Below are positions 1 to 9,297 of a stretch of DNA of 35,215 nucleotides, piece by piece. Positions within the stretch are counted from its first letter, which is position 1. Each line of letters begins with the position of its first letter. Made by a program: the position numbers and the translations under genes. This DNA is from Mastigamoeba balamuthi (lineage: Eukaryota > Evosea > Mastigamoebida > Mastigamoebidae). Where the stretch lies: assembly GCA_902651635.1 (NCBI GenBank), contig CACRSC010000011.1, forward strand, positions 22,855-58,069, given 5' to 3'. The notes under the pieces were generated by a model that had not been told where the DNA came from, made no database searches, and was given only the letters and a program-made list of their open reading frames with translations.

Positions 1-1156
1 TCCATGGCTGCAGCGCCCACCAGGTGCCTGAAGATGGACCACACGCGGGCCTCGCACATGCGCGCGTTCTCGAACGTGAGAGGGTTGTAGACGTCGCTGA
101 AGCTGAAGGCCTCCTCGCTGCCCGACGCGGGGTAGAACCCGTGCTTCTTGGCGAACGAGACCACGTCGGGGGCGTACAGGCAGTTCTCGGGGTCGTTGCG
201 GGGGAACGTCGTGATGCGCGCCTGGTTCGCGTGGGCAGTCACGTAGCCGTCGGGGACGCGGCGGGCCACCCAGACGGCGCCCTTCTCGAACTCGCCCTTG
301 CCGATGAGCTCCATGTACCAGACCTCCTTGGGGTCGGCGATGGAGAAGGACTCGCCCTCGGACTCGTAGCCGAACTGGGCGACCAGCGACGTCATGACGC
401 TGATGGCCTCGCGGGCCGTCTTGGCGCGCTGCAGCGTCGTCCAGATGAGCGACCCGTAGTCCAACAGCGAGTTGTTCTGGTGCGCCAGCGCCTCGAGGCC
501 GCCCCATGTGGACTCGCCGATTATGAGCTGGTACTCGTTGACGTTGCCCTGCAGAAGATATTTTTCTTACACGTCAACGGACGGACAATCTCTGCGCTGG
601 TGTGGGCAGGGAATATTCGAAGAAAAGAAATCTAGGCCAGGGAGAACAGCGCACGACAACGTTGTAGGTCTCGGAGACCTGGGGGATCTTGCCGAGGTAC
701 TCGCCAGAGTCCCAGTCGACGCAGTCCCTCGTGGCGTTGGCGGGCCAGTGCGCGTGGGGCCAGTGGTACAGCGAGCCGTAAGTCGTGTGTGAGTCGGCGT
801 TGTACCTGCAGGAGCCCACACGTCAGAGACCGAAGGAAAACTGAAGGAGTAGCCCACACGGTGTGGGTGGCTGCATCTGTGGGCCTTCACGCGCCGCAGA
901 GAACAAACTCGCACACCCGCCACCAACCAATCGGATATATGACGCAGCCGAAGCCGCCTGTGGGCCCTGATGGCTCTCGCTGCGATGTGGGCTGTTTGTG
1001 GACTGCGTGTCCGGGGGGTGGTTGGGGGGTACGGTGGCCGTTGTGGGCGTACGAGATCAGAGTCGAGTGGTCGGCGCTGGCACCGGGGGTGATGAGGATG
1101 TCGGTGCAGGCCTGGACAGCTGCGGCAAACAGCGCCACAACAGAGAGGGCATTCAT
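1..1156 (-). CDS. Secreted C69-family dipeptidase, 3' end beyond the window
   Basis: An N-terminal-nucleophile dipeptidase of peptidase family C69. The start codon at 1156 opens a hydrophobic signal peptide of about 16 residues ending in VQA, followed directly by CTDILITPGASADHST, in which Cys17 would become the catalytic N-terminal residue after signal cleavage. Three exons join in frame: 1156-1053, 805-655 and 548 to the window edge. Introns are 1052-806 (GTACGC...CAG) and 654-549 (GTGCGC...CAG). The joins restore family motifs such as NADSHTTYGSLYHW and VVGNVNEYQLIIGESTWGG. About 267 residues are visible; the family usually has 450-550, so the C-terminal half lies to the left. The product probably acts in a lysosome-like compartment or is secreted to cleave dipeptides. 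Family assignment is strong, substrate is unknown. Confidence 0.88.
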
Positions 1157-2248
1157 GTCTGCTTGCTGCTTTGCTGGCTGGTTGAAACTGACCAGCAGCT
1201 AGGCACAGGAAATCTGCCTAAGTGCATCATCCCAATGAGACTCCAAGTGCATTCTTGGCTTCTTCTCTGAACGCCAGCTGGACCTTCAGCCTCTCCTTGG
1301 TGTGTCCGTGCTCGTCAGTGTACGTGAGAGACCCTCACATTCGGGGACTCTATCTATCTTTTGATAGGCCGGCTGTACTGCCACTGAGATAACCCTTGCC
1401 CCCAGACTGCACTGTGCCCTGGGGTTATTTGCGCCGGGTCAGGTAACGAATGCAAGCATGCCACTGGTCTGATTCAGTCCCGTTGCTCATGTGCTATGAG
1501 GTAGTCTTGATTTCTCTTTTTGTGAATTGTGTCAATCACCAAGTTATGCAGAGAAATCCAACTCTGTTATGTAAGCACGTTTCTATGCTGTAAGGGATCA
1601 TTAATCCACAAAGCGTTATGGGTCTGTGGTACTGAAAAAGTGTGGATAAGAATACTGCAGAATATGATTAAAAATCAACTTAACATATCATTGTTATCAT
1701 AGGGCAGGTGCAGGAGAGAGTCTCGCAGCAGCACCACTACCACCAGATGGGCATGAGGACGCGTCAACCCAGAGTGGTCACCTCACTGTAATCATTGATA
1801 AGAGTATCTTTCCCGATGATCCTTCAATTGAAAACTGACTGCCTTTCCCACCTCTTCCTCTTCTCATAATCCCTCAGTCTTTATCCTTCTCTGCTACTAC
1901 TAGTGGTAGTGCTGGTGCAAATGCTGCTGGTGCCAGTGGTGCTTCTGCTTCTGTTGCAGATGCTGGCACAGCTTCTGCTGGTTCACTTCATGAGTAGCAC
2001 TGGAGAAATGTCATCTGATATGATGACACTGCACTGAACATCAATTCCCTGCAGGAGAGTGAGTGTGAGTGAGTGTGTGTGTAAGATGATGCCCAGTGAT
2101 GCATAGAGTGAGGGCAGGAGCCCCTCTCAGAGTGAAGGAACTCAAGAAGTGATAATGTTCTTGTTTGTGATACTCGTGTGGTGATGAGAATGGGGGAGAA
2201 ATGCCCTTCCTTTGCTGGTATGCTGGTTTCACGGGGATGCAATCCCTC
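1157..2248. other. AT-richer gene-poor stretch
   Basis: I see no convincing gene here. Base composition drops from the GC-rich exon level. At about 1890-1993 the plus strand reads as an Ala/Gly/Ser-rich low-complexity segment ending in TAG, with no start codon or recognisable neighbours. Around 2050-2085 there is a short GTGAGT/GTGT simple repeat. The stretch borders transposon remnants and is probably decayed repeat DNA. Confidence 0.4.
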
Positions 2249-2845
2249 TCAGACCCCTGGTATCACTGCGTCATCAATAACCTGGCAACACTGTGCCTGT
2301 GAAATGAAGTCACCTCTGTAGTTGAATTTTCCTGGCTGGTAGTGAATGCTGTAGGGCATCTTGTTCAGGATAACTGACCAGTTCTGAATGTAGCAAGTTG
2401 GCCATCCAATATTGGTTACTGTGATCGGGACAGTAGATGACATGTTGCGAATATAACCCACTGAGTTCCCTTGCTCGCAGGTGTTCCTTGATGAGCCCAC
2501 GTGCCTGCTTCTCAGGCATCAAGTAGTTATGCCGATCAGCTGGCTGCAGCACCTCCAAGACGAATGCCAGAATTCCCCAGCATGACTCTCCAGGTGCCTG
2601 TTGGAAAATCGTGGCTTTCATTGCATATTTGCAGGTATCAGGGTCGATGATAATGACTGAACCTGGAACAGGATGAACGAGAATCGGTGCTGTGCAGACA
2701 TCATGAAGCAGGGTGTCGAATGCCTGTTGGTGTACCTCAGTCCACTCGAACTTGACATTGTGCTGTAGCAGCTCGTACGTGCACACTATGCTGCCTTGGT
2801 CACATAATTCAGGATGAAACCCGTTTTTGGCTTTTCGTTCCACAT
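2249..2845 (-). pseudogene. Ty3/gypsy-type retrotransposon pol remnant (RNase H region)
   Basis: Read on the minus strand, this is the RT-to-RNase H junction of a Ty3/gypsy-like polyprotein. The frame running down from about 2843 shows FEWTEVHQQAFDTL followed by TAPILVHPVPGS, matching the segment after the RT thumb. It continues with IIIDPDTCKYAMKAT (RNase H first catalytic Asp region), EKQARGLI, and PDHSNQYWM matching the TDHxxL segment. The C-terminal hallmark HYQPGKFN (about 2340-2320) is in another frame from about 2500 down, so at least one frameshift lies near 2450. No protease, integrase or LTR pair was found. At about 2890-2910 the minus strand reads GPFVMKKKG, which may be the RT N-terminus joined by deletion. 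It is a dead fragment; family-level call only. Confidence 0.72.
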
Positions 2846-3726
2846 CTTGGCCTGTGCACCGTTGTTGTACCTGTCATGCCCTTCTTCTTCATGACGAAGG
2901 GCCCTGCCCCTTTCCTATCAGGCCTCCAATATTAGTCATTGAGCATCTTCTGTAATTTATATTTGCTTTGGACAGTTGGAGAGACTAAGGTAAGTTATCC
3001 ACTAAGATTCTGTCTGATCTTATCCAAAAATGAAAGGGGCGCATAGAAGCAGACAATTATTGAAAGGTAATTTACATTCTGTTGGTTTGAATACACATAT
3101 ATAGCATATGTTCAAATCGCCAACCCTGTCAGAAGAATAGACAGATCAAAACCCCTTAGAAATTCAGGCAATTTCGCACAACTTAGGTGTAATAAATACT
3201 TATGAATAAGAGAAATGAGTTCTTTCAATGTAACATTAAAGAGCTGGAATTCACTGCATTCCTGCACTTTCATCTTATTCTGTTATGATTTTGGGCTTTA
3301 TAGAATCTTACTGGAGGGGGGGGAGGCAAGTTCTAGTAATTGTAGCAGGATGTCCTCCAAATTGTGCTCAGGTTTTAGGGGGTCGTGTGTTTTTTAAAAA
3401 GTGGAATTGCCCCTCATTGTCTTCAATAGCAATCACTCGATGCAGTTAGATCACTTGGCCAATGCCTATGTTCTGTAGCTGAAAAGGTTGTTCTGGAACT
3501 CAGAGCACTGCTTATGTGAGGAATGTTCCCATTCGAGAAACAGACAGCGATCCAGAGAAGTGAGTGGTAGCATCCAGTCAAGTGCTGACAGAACTGTGAC
3601 CAGATGGCACTGAACAGTACAACAGTAAGAATATGCCTTATTGTATGTTACTCAGCTGCCACAGTTGCATGTACTGCTTTAATTCCCTTGGGATATGGAC
3701 ACGTGTAATGAATGATTGATTAGATA
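2846..3726. other. AT-rich non-coding stretch
   Basis: About 0.9 kb of AT-rich sequence between two transposon remnants. Apart from a possible RT N-terminal scrap at about 2890-2940 on the minus strand, I see no open frame with coding character, no RNA gene and no clear terminal repeat. Confidence 0.4.
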
Positions 3727-3993
3727 TTGAATGATAATCAAATCTTGATTCCAAGTCTGCTATCCCCAGTACTCACTTTTGTTACTCTGTTCCAAATGGA
3801 CAATGGTGAGAGCAAGCCGTGCTCTGACCTCAAGGGCAAAGTGAGGAGCTCTGGGAAGACCCCGGGAGCAAAGAAGAAGCTGCAGGGTGGGTCGCCTCTG
3901 TCTCGCCCCCGTGGTAAATCAGTTGACAGCCGGATTACTCCGAAATTACCACTGGTAACTACCACAACAAAGTGACCGCATGCCATAACTGCC

Positions 3994-4036
3994 TCAAAAT
4001 GGGAGATTATTGTATCAAAAACTGGGAGATTATTGT
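3994..4036 (+). repeat. 22-nt tandem microduplication in transposase N-terminus
   Basis: Two near-identical copies of TCAAAA(AC)TGGGAGATTATTGT lie side by side at 3994-4013 and 4015-4036. Removing 4014-4036 (23 nt) brings the upstream frame (CHNCLKMGDYC) into line with the downstream frame (LHCHPPKHMSHC). The duplication therefore looks like the lesion that broke a Cys/His-rich segment. Confidence 0.75.
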
Positions 4037-4353
4037 TTGCACTGCCACCCCCCCAAGCACATGTCACACTGCGAGGTGGAGGCACTTCTTGCCGACTACA
4101 ACACAACTGTGGAGGACACACTCGAGCGCACTGCACGGCACCAAGCTGACACTGCCAGTGTGCCATCACTGTCTGGTCTTGCAGATATTTTCCGTGCCAC
4201 CAAACAGCAGGGGTGGTGCAATGTGACGCTCCACAAGCTCAAGGCCGCAGCTCCTCCAATCAACACAGTGCTCCCTCTTGACCCTCACTCTGCAAGGCGT
4301 GCGTGTTTCCCTCTTCTCTCTGCCCTTCCCTTCCCAGCACACAGGGTTCGTTT

Positions 4354-4373
4354 AATTGGCTAAATAGCCAATT
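4354..4373. repeat. Perfect 9-bp-arm palindrome
   Basis: AATTGGCTA-AA-TAGCCAATT: two perfectly complementary 9-bp arms around AA. It lies inside the proposed 90-nt intron (4299-4388) of the transposase and contains the TAA that otherwise stops the frame at 4361. Confidence 0.8.
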
Positions 4374-5325
4374 GGCCCCCAATACCAGATTCAGTGCCAG
4401 TGTTGGCACAGGTGTTCTGGGACATGTTTCTGAGCAAGGCCATCACGTACATTGCAGACCAGTTGACAGAGGACGCCAACATCAACTGCAAGGGTGCTCA
4501 GGGGCCAAAGACTGTGGTCACAGAGGACGAGATGCACTCGTTCATCCAAATGATTGTTTTTGTGATTGCAGAAGGCCAAGCAATTGGTGTGCACATTCTC
4601 TCAGAGTATCTTCGCCTTACAGCTGGGCGACTGGGCCTGGGTGATACCCCTATCCAAGTGGAGTGGTGAAGACGACTTGTGGGGCTGTTCAAAGCCATTG
4701 ATGCAACTCGTCTGTCCAAGTACTTTACGGGGTCATTTCTTCAGTTCTGGAGTCTCCGTGGGGCCTTGTGGCTTGCCTTTGATGAGAGCATTGTTGATTT
4801 CACTGGTTTTCTTCGGTTCTCTGTCCACATTGAGCACAAGCCAAACCCAGATGGAGGTCTTGTGTATGTTCTGTGTGCTGTGACCACGGCAACAGGAATG
4901 CCTGTTCCTCTTGTTCTGTTGCCCAACTTCACTGTTGACAGTGAAGAACACGGTCTATCTCCCCAGACTACTCTTGAACTCGTTTGTAACTGGATCGAGG
5001 AGTTACAGAGGCAGAACAAGCTTCCAGTTCCTGTTTGTGTTGTGGCTGATGCAGCCTTTGGGAACCTGGAGGTAATTCAGTGTTGCTACCCACGAATCCT
5101 CTTCATCATGTCTGCACAACAGACAGACCACAAGCAACTTCTCAGTGCCCAACTCGGACCAGGTAAGAGTTGGACAATCTCTCGTGGTGCTGTGTGCTAG
5201 ACAGTTCTGAAGGATGTTGCCTGTGTCTACAACATGACAACGTTCCTTAGAGTGTGTCAGATCCTGTTGCCTCAGTGTCTCCACTCGAGCCTGTGCTGAC
5301 TGCCAAGAGTGTGTCTGTTCTTTGG

Positions 5326-5421
5326 CAACTGGAAGAGGATCAACTCCGAGTTTTGGCCCAAATGTGTGGGCTTCCAAGTTCTGGATCAAAGGAGATGTTG
5401 TTGTGGCAACTGGCTCATGCA
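5326..5421 (+). other. SAP-like DNA-binding motif 1 within transposase remnant
   Basis: The frame encodes EEDQLRVLAQMCGLPSSGSK followed by EMLLWQLAHA, matching the SAP pattern (helix, Gly-Leu-Pro turn, SGxK, helix with LxxxL). It is followed by a basic patch (KKRAR) and about 60 residues dominated by Ser and Glu. The family role is binding AT-rich DNA; placement inside a transposase is seen in the sequence. Confidence 0.6.
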
Positions 5422-5633
5422 GAAAATAGCAACTCCCTCCAGAAGAAGCGAGCCAGGGTCTCTGCACCTGCTAAGGCCAGCTCAGAGAGTGCAAGTGACC
5501 CAGGCTCAGAGGCAGACTCAGAATCAGAGGACAAGGGGGATTTCAGCTCAGAGGTCGAGGAGGAAGCAAGCTCTGAGGTCGAGAGTGATTCTGGCTCAGA
5601 GGCCAAGAGAACCAAGGAACTCGAGGAGATGAC

Positions 5634-5726
5634 AAAGCCCAGCTCATTCAGATCCTTAAGAACAAGCTTGGAGCTCGTGCAACTGGGAACAAGACAGAGT
5701 TGATTCACCGCATTCTCGATCATGAG
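5634..5726 (+). other. SAP-like motif 2 within transposase remnant, other frame
   Basis: In the third plus frame the sequence reads KAQLIQILKNKLGARATGNK then TELIHRILDHE. This has the SAP layout (L..LK..LG....GNK.ELI.RIL). It lies after the acidic linker and is offset in frame from motif 1, which supports a frameshift near 5630. Confidence 0.6.
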
Positions 5727-6071
5727 GGCCCTGGGGCAAGTGTGTTGCAGGTCGTCTTGCTGTGTTCCTGGCCACCAAAGTCCGTGGTCGTCCTCCTCAG
5801 ATCGACTTTTACAAGCTTCTCTTCAATCTAGTGGACTGGTTGGATGTATTGCTTAGCTACACCTTGGGTGATCAAGGACTTCACTGTGGTGTTCTTCATC
5901 TGGTTGATTCACACGACTCTGGTGGCCACACACTCAGCAGTGAGTGACTACAAGTGGCATTTCGTTGACACCAAGACGAGAGATGATGTTGTAAAGACCA
6001 CATCACCACATTTGTACAGAAACTCGCTCAGGAACTCCTCAACGAAGAGAAATGCTAACACTGGTTGTTAG

Positions 6072-6590
6072 AGAGAATTTCCCTGTTTATGTTGCAAAAA
6101 TCTCCCAGTTTGAAACAGATAAAAGACTGCGCAGACATCCTTCATTGCGAGGAAAAAAAGGAGGGAAAACAGTTCGGATGTGTGATCGCATATCCCTCCA
6201 GGATATTTTTCACAAATCCGAACCGCTTATTTGGTCTATTAATAGCGTTCACAACATGTCTTGTTCCACGCCTTGTACTGTGAGTCCATGCATGCTTGCT
6301 CTTTGCTAACTGCTCTGTCCCGCATTGTCAGGGATCAGTCCAGCAGACTGCCAGCACGAACGGTATTGTCTTGCTCGGCCTCACAATCACCGTTTTCGGT
6401 CACTGCAGTCGCCGCTCAGGCCACTGCCGCCCCCCAGGCTGGTTCGCACGACCCTCATTTTTGTGCTCTCTAGATAATCAATGATGATGTTTCGCGCAGT
6501 CCTTGAGCAGATCGGCACCAGCAGCCCCCCTTCCAGCAGCCCCCCCTTCCGGTTCGTGGTGCGATTGCACTACTCAAGCTTACGTCGTGA
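6072..6590. other. No clear gene
   Basis: Sequence between the transposase remnant and the coiled-coil ORF. A plus-frame Ala/Gln-rich segment at about 6405-6470 (AVAAQATAAPQAG) has coding-like composition but ends at TAG 6472 with no recognisable family. It could be an upstream exon of the next ORF, which I cannot show. Confidence 0.35.
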
Positions 6591-6647
6591 TGCATCACTG
6601 CAGATGCCCAGCAGGTTGCCGCAGCTGTCGCAGCGATTGAAATCGAT

Positions 6648-6812
6648 ATGCTGCAGCAGAAGGTCAAGTTCTTGCAGCAGGCCTCTGCGCTGAATAAGAT
6701 GGAGCACGCGAAAGACCAGGAGATTGAGTCGAAAGACCACGAGATTGAGTCCCTCATGGAGACAGTGAAAAAGCTCAAGGACATCATCCGCCGCTTCACT
6801 GAGAAGCACTGA
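6648..6812 (+). CDS. Short coiled-coil protein or 3' exon of one
   Basis: From ATG 6648 the frame encodes about 54 residues and ends at TGA 6810-6812. It is open upstream to a stop at 6588, so a 5' exon with an acceptor after 6591 is possible. The segment begins AAAVAAIEIDMLQQKVKFLQ and contains two heptads, KDQEIES and KDHEIES, then a basic amphipathic tail ending in RRFTEKH. It should form a single alpha-helical coiled coil. I do not recognise a family. It sits in a gene-poor, transposon-rich stretch, so it could be part of an old element. Confidence 0.4.
   Translation: MLQQKVKFLQQASALNKMEHAKDQEIESKDHEIESLMETVKKLKDIIRRFTEKH
6711..6752 (+). repeat. 21-bp tandem repeat encoding a heptad duplication
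   Basis: Two 21-bp units, AAAGACCAGGAGATTGAGTC(G) at 6711-6731 and AAAGACCACGAGATTGAGTC(C) at 6732-6752, differ at two positions. The unit is exactly one coiled-coil heptad, so the duplication keeps the helix register. Confidence 0.85.
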
Positions 6813-7284
6813 TGGCGGTCCTTTCCGTTACCATGGCGCGCCCCCGAGGCATGTTCTCAGTTGCTCCTCTGCCCTACGCCTTGTTTGTGCACAGCTTTCC
6901 TCCAAAGACGACAAAGAATGATGCAAACAACGGAAGCAATTCTCACAGTGCATACTTGCCCACCTGTGGATATGTTGTGCAGTTCATGCCAGATTGAGGG
7001 CCGATTGTCGGCAAGTGTGAGCTCTGATTGCCGTGCCCCACATTCATAGTAGTGGCCCGCCGAGACGGAAAAGAAACAGTCGCCCGGAGCGGCGGTCGCT
7101 TCAAGGCAAGTAGAATCGCGCTCATCACGGAAGAAGAACTGGGCGGACGACCTGCGGCATTGTGTGCTTGTTCTTCACAATCTACTCGGTTTCGTCGGCA
7201 CTGGCACGTGTCACGGATGTGATGATAGTTGGCTTTATTGTTGTCAGTTGTGTAGTTGCCTGTGTGTCTGCCCTGCGTCCGTCT
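6813..7284. other. Intergenic, no gene seen
   Basis: About 470 bp between the coiled-coil ORF and the 3' end of the Ddl-like gene. I found no conserved frame, RNA gene or repeat. Confidence 0.4.
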
Positions 7285-8947
7285 TCAGTTCTTCTTGGGG
7301 AAGAGCACCCTGTAGTTCGCGGGGCGCGGGCTATGTACGCCCGACGCGAGGCCGTAACGCCTGCAGCACCTGTCGAAGATGTTCTGCACGAGCTCATCGT
7401 GCGTCCAGCCGGCGCCCACTGCGCACACGGTCAGGTCGCTCTCCTCGGTCATCCCGGGAAGCGCGTTGAGCTCGAGGACGATGGGACGCAGCTTGCCCCC
7501 GCGGGTGTCGAGGCGGAAGTCGACGCGTGCGCCGTCGAGGCACTGCGTCGCGCGGAACGTCTCGGCCGTCAGGCGCTGGATCTCGAGCGTCACGTCCTCG
7601 GGCAGGTCCGCGGGGCACACGGCCGTGAACGTCTCGAACGTCTGCGCCTTGACGGACCTGCAGTAGAACAGCTCCCCAGCTGGTGTTTGCGGTCTGCGTT
7701 AGTGCTATGTGGCCCTTGGGTTGTGGTTCCGCGATTTGCATTTCTTTACAAACTGGATGGGTGGCAAACAAGCCGCGTTGGAGAAGAGTTCGGCTTTTAC
7801 GAGCTGCTGACCGCATTGACTGTGTCGCAGATTGTGGAGGAGGGAATCGATTGTGCTGTATTGCGGTGTACGCACTGGCTTTGAGGTCGTCGGGGATGAG
7901 CGTGTGGGCCCAGTCGACCTCGTTGATGGGCAGCACCGTCAGGTCGTCCAGCGACCCGTCGCCGCGCACGTTGCCCACGACGCCGCACGTGACGTCGCGC
8001 CCCGGTATGTACTCCTCGACGAGGGCGCTCTGGGCGTACGACGAGAGCAGGTGGCGCACCATCTCGCGCACCTCGGCCTCTGTGCGGCACAGCGACTTGG
8101 CCGTGATCCCCATCCCCGTGCCCTCGGCGTTGGGCTTCACGAACAGCGGGTACTGCATCGCCGGGTCGATCGGGTCCTCTGGCGTCCGCATTTCCTGTTC
8201 GGAGACACGGTGTTGCGTGAGCCGCCTGATCGGTGAAGCGGTGTTTTTTTTTTTTTTTTTGCCTGCATGCTTGCCAGTAGTGAAAAACAATTTGTAAACC
8301 CATCGACGTGTGCGCAATGGAGCCCCACGGGTCTGCAGCACATACAAGAGGCCCGGGGAGGCCCCGAGTAGCACCCGAACCGCGTGGGGGTGCGCGAGGA
8401 GGGGGGTTGGGTCCATTAACTTTCCCACAGCGAAGCGTCGCAGTATTTTTCCGTTTTTCCACCCGGCACAGAAGCCCAACCAGCGGTGCGCCACGAGGGC
8501 CGCGGCGCGGGCACGGGGGCGGGGCGCGGGGCGTACGATGAAGCGCGGGGTGGGGATGCCGTGGTAGGCGAGGACGCGCTTGGTCATGGCCTTGTCGAGG
8601 GTCAGGGCCATGCAGAGCGGCTTGCCGAACGAGTAGGGGTAGCCGACCATCTCGAGCAGGGCGGGCATCTGGGCCTCCCTGGCGGCGCCCCTGTAGCCCT
8701 CGCACGTGTTCCAGCACAGGTCGACGCGCCTGCCCTCGGCCTCGAGCCTGCGGAGCTCGCCGGGGAGCGTGTCGTCGCCGTGCAGCATGACGACCTCGTG
8801 GCCCAGGGCGCGGATGAAGCGCTCGTAGTTCTGGACCGTGTGCCAGGTGTCCCACTCGGCCTGGTAGTCGTCGGGCACCGCCTCCCCGGGCTTGCGCTGC
8901 GGCTGGGGCGCCTTGTCCTTGGTGTTGTACACGACGGCCACTCTCAT
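7285..8947 (-). CDS. D-Ala-D-Ala-ligase-like ATP-grasp enzyme
   Basis: Three exons join in frame to about 374 residues: 8947-8537, 8194-7876, 7679-7285. Introns are 8536-8195 (GTACGC...CAG) and 7875-7680 (GTGCGT...CAG). Start MRVAVVYNTKDK is the usual Ddl beta strand. NTCEGYRGAAREAQMPALLE and LALTLDKAMTKR-type segments (here MALTLDKAMTKRVLAYHGIP) match the substrate-binding N-lobe. YPLFVKPNAEGTGMGI holds the ATP-grasp lysine and loop; EEYIPGRDVTCGVVG follows. VDFRLDTRGG and PIVLELNALPGMT carry the metal-binding acidic/Asn residues. The family joins two amino acids or similar carboxylate and amine substrates using ATP. A eukaryote without peptidoglycan would use another substrate. Close similarity to bacterial Ddl-family sequences suggests ancient transfer, but the introns are host-like. 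A T-tract lies inside intron 1 at 8241-8258. Confidence 0.85.
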
Positions 8948-9297
8948 GCTGGGCTGTGTGACTGGTTTACTGTCGGGTGGCAGAGGGGGGCTCTCCTAAG
9001 AGATCGACGATTGGAAAATTGAGGGGTGTGTTTTTTTTTTAATTTGTGGTCTGCACCGACGATTTGTTGTTCAGTAATAAATCCGATATGCACACGTGGT
9101 CCGATGCAGAATCAGGGAGTATCTACCAGATCTACCCTCCGAGATCTTGCCCCTTGCTGCGCCAAGTGGTGCTGCCTGCGGCATTCCCGCAGGGACCACA
9201 CGGAGCAGATGGCCCTCGGGTTCTATAAAAGTCGCGTTGTTGAGCCCTGTGTGCTCCCAATCCGCGTGCGGCCAACAGCAGCACGCACGCCGCCCCC
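8948..9297. other. Intergenic between Ddl-like gene start and NUP58 3' end
   Basis: About 350 bp upstream of the Ddl-like gene, which should contain its promoter. There is a T-run at about 9030-9040. No exact GATATTTTC element was found here and no gene is visible. Confidence 0.4.

Larger units (their letters stand above)
3796..6071 (+). pseudogene. Broken piggyBac-like DDE transposase with internal SAP motifs
   Basis: Fragments in three frames read in order as one piggyBac-type (DDE_Tnp_1_7) transposase. A basic N-terminus from 3796 leads to a Cys/His cluster at 3982-4075. The catalytic core has LAFDESIVDFTGFLRF (about 4770-4825; first Asp), VLCAVTTATGMPVPLVLLP, and VVADAAFGNLEVIQCC (about 5038-5086; second Asp). 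After two SAP motifs joined by an acidic Ser/Glu linker comes FNLVDWLDVLLSYT (about 5822-5860; family GVDxxDQ-type segment) and KDFTVVFFIWLIHTTLVATHSA (about 5873-5940; family KW..LFFwLLd.aivNAyiLy segment). Damage includes in-frame TGA at 4667 and TAG at 5198, and frame changes near 4014, 5240-5270, 5630 and 5840. An intron at 4299-4388 (GTGCGT...CAG, 90 nt) could remove the TAA at 4361. Target-site TTAA duplications were not identified. Confidence 0.7.

Noticed and set aside
4667-5200. Stop-codon reassignment to explain in-frame TGA and TAG in the transposase
   Set aside because: Clear host genes in the window end with TGA, TAG and TAA exactly where their families end (for example PP4C after YFL), so the stops mark decay, not a changed code.
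4019-6111. 13-bp inverted repeat (AAACTGGGAGATT / AATCTCCCAGTTT) flanking the transposase
   Set aside because: A 13-bp inverted match is expected several times by chance among all positions in 35 kb. The left copy is inside the coding segment and no TTAA target duplication flanks the pair, so I do not call terminal repeats.
8241-8258. Long T run as a terminator or poly(A) insertion
   Set aside because: It lies within intron 1 of the Ddl-like gene; on the coding strand it is an A run with no flanking duplication seen.
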